From: Promineifilum sp. | GTDB lineage: Bacteria; Chloroflexota; Anaerolineae; Promineifilales; Promineifilaceae | Direction: 5' to 3' | Assembly: GCA_020634335.1 (NCBI GenBank) | Contig: JACKBY010000017.1 | Coordinates: 1 to 64,000, forward strand | DNA length: 64,000 nt | Shown here: positions 57,963 to 64,000 of the stretch, in pieces | How the letters are laid out: each line of letters begins with the position of its first letter | How positions within the stretch are numbered: position 1 is the first letter of the stretch | Made by a program: the position numbers and the translations under genes | Notes under the pieces: model-generated | The model's input: the letters and a program-made list of their open reading frames with translations, nothing else | What the model was told of the DNA's origin: nothing | The model's database searches: none

Positions 57963-58208
57963 ATGCCAAAGAAAACGAAGAAATACAAGCTCAAGACGTA
58001 TAAGGCGGCCTCGAAGCGCTTCCGCATGACCGGCACCGGCAAGATCGTCCGCACCAAGGGCGGCAAAAGCCACTTGCGCCGGCGCAAGTCGAAGCGCTCC
58101 AAGCGTCTGTTCTCCGAGATGATCGTTGTCACTGCCCCCGGCGACCGCCGCCGGATCAAGCGCATGGCCCCTTATCTCAAGAAGTACAAGGCCAATCCGC
58201 CGGCCTGA
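57963..58208 (+). CDS. rpmI: Ribosomal protein L35
   Basis: 81 aa, basic. It begins PKKTKKYKLKTYKAASKRF and has the family core RMTGTGKIVRTKGGKSHLRR. It is longer than the usual 64-66 aa form: the C-terminal RRIKRMAPYLKKYKANPPA adds a tail. A component of the large subunit. It lies in the standard infC-rpmI-rplT order. Confidence 0.95.
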   Translation: MPKKTKKYKLKTYKAASKRFRMTGTGKIVRTKGGKSHLRRRKSKRSKRLFSEMIVVTAPGDRRRIKRMAPYLKKYKANPPA

Positions 58209-58300
58209 TGATTTATTGTTGTTGATTTGAAAAAATCGCTGCCTGGCCTCGCGCCCCGCGTTGAGCGTCCAGGCTACCCTGAAATGCGAGGTAAAAAGAA

Positions 58301-58654
58301 ATGCGCGTAAAAGGTGGTTTTGTAACCCGCCGTCGTCATAAGAAGATTCTCAGCATGACCAAAGGCCAGTGGGGCACGCGTTCCAAGCTGTTCCGCCGCG
58401 CCAATGAAGCCATGATGAAGTCGTACTGGTATGCCTACCGCGACCGTCGCAACAAAAAGCGTGACTTCCGCCGCTTGTGGATCACGCGAATCAACGCGGC
58501 GTCGCGCCTGCACGGGCTATCCTACAGTCGCTTCATGCACGGCCTCAAGGCCGCCGAAGTCAAGCTGGATCGCAAGGCATTGGCCGACCTGGCCGTGCGC
58601 GATGAGACGGCCTTCGCCGCCGTCGTCGACATCGCCAAGAACGCTTTGGCTTGA
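58301..58654 (+). CDS. rplT: Ribosomal protein L20
   Basis: 117 aa. MRVKGGFVTRRRHKKILSMT is the canonical start, then RSKLFRRANEAMMKSYWYAY and FRRLWITRINAASRLHGLSY, with the C-terminal helical domain DRKALADLAVRDETAFAAVV. It binds 23S rRNA early in assembly and often represses its own operon. The 92-nt gap after rpmI contains a GCCTGG/CCAGGC hairpin that could be a regulatory site. Confidence 0.97.
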   Translation: MRVKGGFVTRRRHKKILSMTKGQWGTRSKLFRRANEAMMKSYWYAYRDRRNKKRDFRRLWITRINAASRLHGLSYSRFMHGLKAAEVKLDRKALADLAVRDETAFAAVVDIAKNALA

Positions 58655-58689
58655 TCCCCCGACCCTGCGTAGATACGCTCTACCTTCCC

Positions 58690-58722
58690 GCGCCGCACGC
58701 TCGTCCGTGCGGCGCTTTTATT
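58690..58722 (+). terminator. Intrinsic terminator of the infC operon
   Basis: GCGCCGCACG and CGTGCGGCGC form a 10-bp stem with a 6-nt loop, followed by TTTTATTT. Confidence 0.9.
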
Positions 58723-58737
58723 TACTACTACGGAAGC

Positions 58738-58803
58738 ATCCACAGAGCACACAGATTTCACAGATTTAGGAAACGCCTCTTAACAACTTGTGTAATCTGT
58801 GGA
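58738..58803. repeat. CACAGATT-type hairpin repeat
   Basis: ATCCACAGAGCACACAGATTTCACAGATT on one side pairs imperfectly with TGTGTAATCTGTGGAT on the other. Related words occur near 1131-1239 and 35066. It lies in the gap before the glycosyltransferase operon. Confidence 0.55.
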
Positions 58804-58866
58804 TTATCTTCTTCCTCCTCATTCCACCCGTGCCCCAATAGACGGCTGATCGCCCCCTAAGCGTAG

Positions 58867-58895
58867 TTGCGACCTGTCACCCCCGCCGGTATCAT
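58867..58895 (+). promoter_or_regulatory. Promoter of the glycosyltransferase operon (near-leaderless)
   Basis: TTGCGA (58867-58872) and TATCAT (58890-58895), 17-bp spacer; the ATG at 58907 is 11 nt downstream. Confidence 0.55.
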
Positions 58896-58906
58896 CAACC
58901 GTTAGC

Positions 58907-61045
58907 ATGGCACAGACCGCATCAGACAATCGGGCCACGGCCCCGGCCGCGCCCCAGCTTCGCCGCACCGGGCTGATCCTGCTCGTCCTGCTGACGGCCG
59001 CCGCTTTGCGTCTGGTCGCCCTCCCGGCCGTTCCTCCTGGAATGACCCATGACGAAGCCGACCACGGCCTCACGGCCTGGCAGATCGTCAACGGCACGCG
59101 CCAGATCTATTTCACCGTGGGCTACGGCCGCGAACCGCTCTACGACTACGCCACGGCGCTGGTCATGGCCGGCACGGGGCCGGCTATCCTGGCCGCCCGG
59201 TTGACCTCGGTCTATTTCAGTTTGGTGATGATCGCCGCCGTCTATGCCTGGGCGCGGCGGGCGTTTGGCGGGCCGGCGGCCCTGCTGGCCGCCGCCGGGC
59301 TGGCTGTCGGCTTCTGGCCGATCATGGCTGGGCGGCAGGCGCTGCGGTCGATTAGCCTGCCGGCGATTTTTGCGCTGGCCGTGCTTTTCTTTTGGCGCGG
59401 CGTGATGGCGGAAGAGAAAGGGAGAAAGGGAGAAAGGGAGAAGAGGCGCACCCTTTCCCCCTTTCCCCCTTTCTCCCCTGCTCCCCTGCTCCTCTTCTCC
59501 ATCTCCGGCCTTCTTCTCGGCCTAACCTTCTACACCTACATCCCCGCCCGCGTCATGTGGCTCGCTTTGCCGGCGCTGGCCGTCTACCTGACGTTCACGC
59601 CGCCGGCGACCGGCCGCCGCCGCTTGTTGGGGGGAACGGCGCTGACGCTGCTCGTGGCCGCGGCCGTCGCCGCGCCGCTGTTCGTCCATCTGGCGAACAG
59701 TCCCGGACTGGAAGTGCGTATCGACGAACTGAGCGCCCCGCTGCGAGCCGCGGCCGGCGGCGATGTCGCGCCCCTGTGGGCCAACGCGCGCGGCGCGCTG
59801 CGCCTGTTCACCGTCGAGGGCGACCGGACCTGGCGCTACAACATCCCCGGCCGGCCGTTCCTGGGGCCGGTGATGGGTGTTCTGTTTTATGCCGGCCTGC
59901 TCGTCGCCGGATGGCTCGCTGTTCGCGGTCGTAGAACTCCGGGTTTCTATCAGGACGCGGGTGCCCCCGGCGCGTTTCTTGCCCTCGTCTGGCTACTCCT
60001 TGGCTTCGCTCCCGTGCTGGTCACCGGGCCGGGCCTGAGCATGACCCAGGCCATCGGCGCGTTGCCCGTGCTCTACGTCTTCCCGGCGCTGGCCCTAATG
60101 GTCGTCTACCAGGCGGCAAGCGGGCGGTGGAGGATGACGACCGGCGGCCGGCAACCCCTCACGCGCGGTCTGTGGTCTGTCGCCTGGGGTCTCGCGGCTA
60201 CGGCCCTCTTCCTTGTCGTGGCCGCCCAGACGGCCCGCGACTACTTCGGTCGCTGGGCCAACGAGCCGGAGGTGCGCGTGCAATACGAGACGACGATGGT
60301 CACGGCGCTGGGCTACCTCGACCGGTACGGCAGCGGCGACGCGGCCGTTTCCACCATCACCCCCGGCCGTTACCATACCCCCGCAGTCGCCCTGCTGACG
60401 CTCCACAACCCTGCCGTCCGCCCGCGCTGGTTCGACGGCCGCCGGAGCCTCGTCCTGCCCCCGCGCGCCGGGGCCACACTGGTCATTCCCGGTTTCACGC
60501 CCCTCCCGGCCGAGTTGCAGCGCTATCTGATCGGCGCAACCCTGATAGACAAATTGCCTTTGCGCCTCGACGACCTCGACCGGCCGGTACGCATCTACAC
60601 GCTCAGCAGATCGGGCATGGATGTCGCTGACCAAATGACGCCACTGCTGCCCGGCAGTTTACAGACGCCCGTTCAGTTTGGCGACAATGCCGGGCTGATG
60701 GCCTACGATCTTTCCACGTCTGAAGTTCGTCCGGGGGATACGTTGTCACTGGTGACAGCCTGGCGGCTGCAGCAGCCCTTGCCCGATGCCTCGCTCTTTG
60801 CCCACGTCGTCGGCCCGGACGGGCGGCCCATCGCTGTGGCCGACGACCTGGGCGCGCCGGGTGAATCGTGGGTGGACGGTGACGTCCTGCTGCAACTGCA
60901 CACCCTCCTCATTCCCCTTGATTTTCCGGCCGGTTCCTATCCGCTGGTCGTGGGACTCTACACGCGCTCGAACGGCGAGCGACTAGCGACGGCCGATGGG
61001 CAGAGCATGGTGACCCTGACGACGGTGACGGTGATCGATGAATAA
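58907..61045 (+). CDS. PMT/ArnT-like membrane glycosyltransferase 2
   Basis: 712 aa. The first helix (GLILLVLLTAAALRLVALPA) is followed by the loop MTHDEADHGLTAWQIVNGTR, with the Asp-Glu metal/substrate pair, and GREPLYDYATALVM. About ten helices in all, then a soluble C-terminal domain (from about residue 520: YGSGDAAVSTITPGRYHTPA). After helix segment FWR lies an in-frame insert AEEKGRKGEREKRRTLSPFP encoded by an (AAAGGGAG)n hairpin. It is the first gene of a run of overlapping glycosyltransferase genes and is closest to the gene at 49359. Transfer from a polyprenyl-phosphate sugar is the usual activity of this class. Confidence 0.87.
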   Translation: MAQTASDNRATAPAAPQLRRTGLILLVLLTAAALRLVALPAVPPGMTHDEADHGLTAWQIVNGTRQIYFTVGYGREPLYDYATALVMAGTGPAILAARLTSVYFSLVMIAAVYAWARRAFGGPAALLAAAGLAVGFWPIMAGRQALRSISLPAIFALAVLFFWRGVMAEEKGRKGEREKRRTLSPFPPFSPAPLLLFSISGLLLGLTFYTYIPARVMWLALPALAVYLTFTPPATGRRRLLGGTALTLLVAAAVAAPLFVHLANSPGLEVRIDELSAPLRAAAGGDVAPLWANARGALRLFTVEGDRTWRYNIPGRPFLGPVMGVLFYAGLLVAGWLAVRGRRTPGFYQDAGAPGAFLALVWLLLGFAPVLVTGPGLSMTQAIGALPVLYVFPALALMVVYQAASGRWRMTTGGRQPLTRGLWSVAWGLAATALFLVVAAQTARDYFGRWANEPEVRVQYETTMVTALGYLDRYGSGDAAVSTITPGRYHTPAVALLTLHNPAVRPRWFDGRRSLVLPPRAGATLVIPGFTPLPAELQRYLIGATLIDKLPLRLDDLDRPVRIYTLSRSGMDVADQMTPLLPGSLQTPVQFGDNAGLMAYDLSTSEVRPGDTLSLVTAWRLQQPLPDASLFAHVVGPDGRPIAVADDLGAPGESWVDGDVLLQLHTLLIPLDFPAGSYPLVVGLYTRSNGERLATADGQSMVTLTTVTVIDE
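59411..59500. repeat. In-frame (GGGAGAAA)n hairpin in glycosyltransferase 2
   Basis: Left arm: four GAAAGGGA units (59411-59443). Right arm: CCCTTTCC-type units and TCTCCCCTGC (59451-59500), the reverse complement pattern. It is read through in frame at the FWR loop. Confidence 0.75.
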
Positions 61046-63203
61046 CGCCACTATCTACCGCCCCGCGTCTCGCACCCATCCCGGCCGCGAGTTGTTGCGC
61101 CTCCTCATTCGCCGTCCTGCCACGTGGGCCGTCCTCCTCATCTTGCTGGGTTTCGGCCTGCGGGTCTGGGCGCTGGAGCGCGTGCCGCCCGGCTGGCGCG
61201 ACGACGAACTGATCGAGACGCTAGTCATCTCACAACACATCCTCGACGGCAATCTGGCTTTCTACTACCCCGACGCCTCCGGCCACGAGGCGCTCTACCA
61301 CGCCCTCAACGCCGTCTTCCTGGCCCTTTTCGGGCCGACCGGGCCGGGCATTCGCCTGCTGTCGGTCTTTCTGGGCACGCTGGCCGTGCCGCTGACCTAC
61401 GTGGTGGGCCGGCGTATGTTCGGCGCGGCCGTCGGGCTGTCGGCGTCGGCGCTGCTGGCGGTCAGTTTCTGGGGTCTCATGTATTCGCGCGTCGGCATCC
61501 GCCACAGTCTGACGCCGGTGTTGGCCCTGGCCGCGTTCTACTGGTTCTGGCGAGCGATGGAGCAGGGGGGAAAGGGAGCAGAGGAGAAAGGGAGAAAGGG
61601 AGAAAGGGAGAAGGGCAGCGACGAACCTCGCCCACTCCCCCTCTCTCCTGCTCCCCTTCATTACTTCGCCGCCGCCGGTCTTTTCCTCGGCCTCGGCTTC
61701 CACGCCTACTTCGCCTCGCGCGGCGCGCCACTCATCCCGGCCGCTTTCGTGGTCTATTTGCTGCTCGTCGCCCCCTACCGCCTGCGCGGCAGGTGGCGGG
61801 GGTTGGCGCTCATGGCCGGGCTGGCGGCGCTGGTGGCCGTCCCGCTGCTGCTGGCTGTGGCCGCGCAGCCGGAGGCCGAGGGGCGCGTCAGCGAGTTGGC
61901 CCTGCCGCTGGTGGAGGCGAGGGCGGGCAACCTTGGCCCGGTCATTGATCATGCCGTGGCCGCCCTGACCATGACCCACGCCGGCGGCGATCCCGAATGG
62001 CTCTACAACATCCCCGAGCGGCCGATCTTTGGCCCAGCGGGCGCGGTTTTCTTTTGGGTGGGTGTAGTGATGGCGCTGTGGCGGGCTGTGCAGCCTCTTA
62101 AAAGCCGAATGGCGCGAACAGGAGTTCGCTGGGGAAGACCCGGTTTCTTGGCAAAGGACAGCGATCTGGCCGCCGCTTTCCTGCTCCTTTGGTGGCTCGT
62201 GGGCATTTCCCCGGCCGTGCTCAGCGTCCCCCCGGCCAGCATGGGCCACGTCATCCTGGCTCAACCGGCGTTCTACCTGCTGGCCGCGCTGCCCATCGGC
62301 GCGCTGGCGGGCTGGTCGCGCCTGTCCGTCTCGCACCGCTACGCGCTGGCCGGTTCGGCCGCCGTAGCCCTGTTCGCCGCCACGACCCTGCGCGACGCAC
62401 CGGACTACTTCGTCGAATGGCCGTCGCGCGGCATGGTGCGTTTCCTCTATCATGCCGACGTGGAGGACGTGGCCGATTTCGTCCGGCGCGATCCGGTCGC
62501 GCCGTGGCCGGTCGACTTCGGCATCACCGGCCCCCTGGCCGGGCCGTGGAACCGCATCGCCCTGGAATTGGCCCTGGGTGACGCCGGCGTGCGTCCCCGC
62601 TGGTACAACCCGGAGCGGGCGCTGCTGCTCTGGCCCAACGTCAGTTTCAGCGGCTACCCGGCCGTCGACTCGCCCTACGCCGGCGTGTTCGAACCGCTGC
62701 CGCAAGACGCGCTGCTGGCCGGCGGCTACACGCTGACCCGTGTCGCCCCCCACGTCACGCCCATCATGGGCGCTGGGCAGCTCTGGCTCAACGAAGCCCC
62801 GGTCTGCTTCGCCAATGGCCTATGCTGGACCTCGGCCGCCTACAATCCCGCCGGCGGCGTGCTCGAGCTGCAATGGCGCGTCACCGGCGATTTGGTGCTG
62901 CCCGACATGCCCCTGATCAGCAATCCGCCGCCGCCGGGCGTCTATACCGGGTTGCGCCTGGCGGTCTTCGCCCAGTTGCTCGATGCCAACGGCAACTTCC
63001 TGGTCGGCGATGACGGTCTATGGGTTGATCCCGAAACGCTGCGCGACGGCGATGTTTTCCTGCAACGCCACTACCTGCGCGCGCCGGACGGTTCGCTTCC
63101 GGCGGCCATCGCCTTCGGCCTCTACGACCCGATGACCGGCGAGCGAATCCTGACCGTCGATGGGCATGACCACCTACAACTCGATTGGCTGGGGCAGCAA
63201 TGA
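61038..63203 (+). CDS. PMT/ArnT-like membrane glycosyltransferase 3
   Basis: 721 aa. It starts 8 nt before the previous stop (overlap). The first helix is AVLLILLGFGLRVWALERVP; the catalytic-loop equivalent is GWRDDELIETLVISQH, with Asp-Asp-Glu. The GHEALYHALNAVFLALFGPT loop follows. The FWR loop carries the insert EQGGKGAEEKGRKGEREKGS, made by a GGGAGAAA repeat. The C-terminal domain (VCFANGLCWTSAAYNPAGGV) contains a Cys pair and lies outside the membrane. It is probably co-transcribed and coupled with its neighbours. Confidence 0.86.
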   Translation: MNNATIYRPASRTHPGRELLRLLIRRPATWAVLLILLGFGLRVWALERVPPGWRDDELIETLVISQHILDGNLAFYYPDASGHEALYHALNAVFLALFGPTGPGIRLLSVFLGTLAVPLTYVVGRRMFGAAVGLSASALLAVSFWGLMYSRVGIRHSLTPVLALAAFYWFWRAMEQGGKGAEEKGRKGEREKGSDEPRPLPLSPAPLHYFAAAGLFLGLGFHAYFASRGAPLIPAAFVVYLLLVAPYRLRGRWRGLALMAGLAALVAVPLLLAVAAQPEAEGRVSELALPLVEARAGNLGPVIDHAVAALTMTHAGGDPEWLYNIPERPIFGPAGAVFFWVGVVMALWRAVQPLKSRMARTGVRWGRPGFLAKDSDLAAAFLLLWWLVGISPAVLSVPPASMGHVILAQPAFYLLAALPIGALAGWSRLSVSHRYALAGSAAVALFAATTLRDAPDYFVEWPSRGMVRFLYHADVEDVADFVRRDPVAPWPVDFGITGPLAGPWNRIALELALGDAGVRPRWYNPERALLLWPNVSFSGYPAVDSPYAGVFEPLPQDALLAGGYTLTRVAPHVTPIMGAGQLWLNEAPVCFANGLCWTSAAYNPAGGVLELQWRVTGDLVLPDMPLISNPPPPGVYTGLRLAVFAQLLDANGNFLVGDDGLWVDPETLRDGDVFLQRHYLRAPDGSLPAAIAFGLYDPMTGERILTVDGHDHLQLDWLGQQ
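61561..61657. repeat. In-frame (GGGAGAAA)n hairpin in glycosyltransferase 3
   Basis: Left arm AGGGGGGAAAGGGAGCAGAG and three GGGAGAAA units (61563-61616), right arm ACTCCCCCTCTCTCCTGCTC (61633-61655). Same loop position as the element in the preceding gene. Confidence 0.75.
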
Positions 63204-64000
63204 GCACTGGGGAAATTACGATTGACGAGTTACGAATGACGAACGAAGAGCGCTCGGTCATTGGGGGTAGATGGCCCATTATCGTTATTCTGACCACCTT
63301 TCTGCTCCTGGGCTTCGCTTACAGTGCCATCAATCCATTGCACGAGGCCACCGACGAACTGCGCCACTATCGCTTTGTGCAGCACCTCATCCAGCGCCAC
63401 TCGCTGCCGGTGCAAGGTGAGGCGGGTGGGCTGGACTGCACCGTGCAGGGCCATCACCCGCCGCTCTACTATCTGGTCGCCGCCCTGGTCACCGCCGGTA
63501 TCAACACCGGCCGCGATGTGTGTTACCAGCCGCCGATTAATCCTTTTTGGGACTATCGCTATTGGGAGGTCGGCCGCGACAACAAGAACCAGTATCTCCA
63601 CGGCCCGGACGAGGCCTTTCCTTGGCGCGGTGAAGCCCTGGCCGCCCATCTGGCGCGGGTCGTCAACCTGTTGTTCGGGATGCTGACCGTCTGGCTGACG
63701 TGGGCTACGGCGCGCGCCATCTGGCCCCGCCGTCCGTCACTGGCCGTGGGGTCGGCAGCCTTCGTAGCCTTCAATCCCATGTTTCTCTACATGGCCGCGG
63801 CCATCAACAACGACGTCGTGGCCGCGGCCGCCGGCGCGGCCGTCATCTACGCCTGCGTTCGCTTGCTGCACGACGAGCGCGGCCTGTCGTGGCGCTGGGG
63901 TTTGTGGCTCGGCGCGCTCTACGGCCTGGCCCTGATGAGCAAGTTCAATCTGGCGGCCATCATCGTCGTCATCGAGGTTGCCGTCACCTGGGTGGCCTGG
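63200..64000 (+). CDS. Membrane glycosyltransferase 4, cut by the window edge
   Basis: The first 267 codons, overlapping the previous gene by ATGA and still open at the last base. After an N-terminal tail (ITIDELRMTNEERSVIGGRW) made partly of repeat-encoded residues come helix 1 (PIIVILTTFLLLGFAYSAI) and the catalytic-loop-like NPLHEATDELRHYRFVQHLI. A long periplasmic loop with GHHPPLYYLVAALV follows, and further helices, FVAFNPMFLYMAAAINNDVV. The HEATDE and NND motifs place it in the PMT/GT39-like class seen in Chloroflexota operons. Confidence 0.87.
   Translation, partial: MSTGEITIDELRMTNEERSVIGGRWPIIVILTTFLLLGFAYSAINPLHEATDELRHYRFVQHLIQRHSLPVQGEAGGLDCTVQGHHPPLYYLVAALVTAGINTGRDVCYQPPINPFWDYRYWEVGRDNKNQYLHGPDEAFPWRGEALAAHLARVVNLLFGMLTVWLTWATARAIWPRRPSLAVGSAAFVAFNPMFLYMAAAINNDVVAAAAGAAVIYACVRLLHDERGLSWRWGLWLGALYGLALMSKFNLAAIIVVIEVAVTWVAW
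63211..63262. repeat. Decayed heptad element at the start of glycosyltransferase 4
   Basis: TTACGATTGACGAGTTACGAATGACGAACGAAGAG carries five or so GACGAA/TTACGA-type heptads; the complementary right arm is mostly lost (CGCTCGGTCATTGG). In frame: IDELRMTNEERS, matching the copies at 49866 and 50552. Confidence 0.6.

Overview
This window looks like a chromosomal segment of a GC-rich (roughly 60 % or more, by eye) member of the Chloroflexota, probably an Anaerolineae/Promineofilum-like filamentous lineage. That is inferred from the gene mix: several giant ArnT/PMT-like membrane glycosyltransferases, lipoprotein and sortase genes, a T-box riboswitch, methylmalonyl-CoA epimerase and Pro/Thr-rich beta-propeller exoproteins. 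No rRNA or other species marker is present, so the assignment is inference. The only RNA genes supported are tRNA-Val(GAC) and a threonine T-box; one further non-coding transcript is proposed.

Layout. 0.1-6.5 kb: homoserine dehydrogenase, an arsR-arsM arsenic methylation pair with matched operators, ssb, two overlapping M20 amidohydrolases and a DtxR/MntR-type regulator. 6.5-18.2 kb: a possible ncRNA, then a minus-strand run with a conserved unknown, pyruvate kinase, glycerophosphodiesterase and lipid kinase; an NAD-binding protein; tRNA-Val; a beta-propeller exoprotein; and a penicillin-binding protein. 18.3-25.3 kb: a VOC protein, a decayed TumE-type toxin with its intact partner, then a central metabolism run (lpdA, methylmalonyl-CoA epimerase, malate dehydrogenase, rRNA methyltransferase, gamma-carbonic anhydrase, CtaG-like). 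25.4-39.5 kb: accessory genes (SDR, MgtC, aminoglycoside phosphotransferase family, MOSC, a broken mazE with mazF, a nucleotidyltransferase, a heterodimeric ABC exporter, a frame-split AT-richer membrane protein, DUF1697, BrnTA, FMN-dependent hydroxyacid oxidase). 39.7-48.3 kb: a secreted protein, two tandem threonyl-tRNA synthetases behind one Thr T-box, an HD hydrolase and an ECF sigma/anti-sigma/bactofilin-like operon. 48.5-57 kb: a methyltransferase, a membrane glycosyltransferase, a sortase, small membrane proteins, a frame-disrupted M23 peptidase and a propeller lipoprotein. 57.1-64 kb: infC-rpmI-rplT, with infC probably starting at AUU, then three overlapping membrane glycosyltransferase genes, the last cut by the window edge.

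How it works together. The glycosyltransferases, methyltransferase, sortase, PBP, lipoproteins and ECF/anti-sigma operon suggest heavy investment in the cell envelope and surface glycans. Many promoters place the -10 box only 4-10 nt before the start codon, so leaderless transcripts appear common.

The most unusual signal is a set of hairpin-forming arrays of 7-8 bp units. They occur both between genes and in frame inside genes. Three glycosyltransferase paralogues carry such an array in the same cytoplasmic/periplasmic loop, and both ABC exporter subunits carry one at the same NBD position. The array types differ between paralogues.
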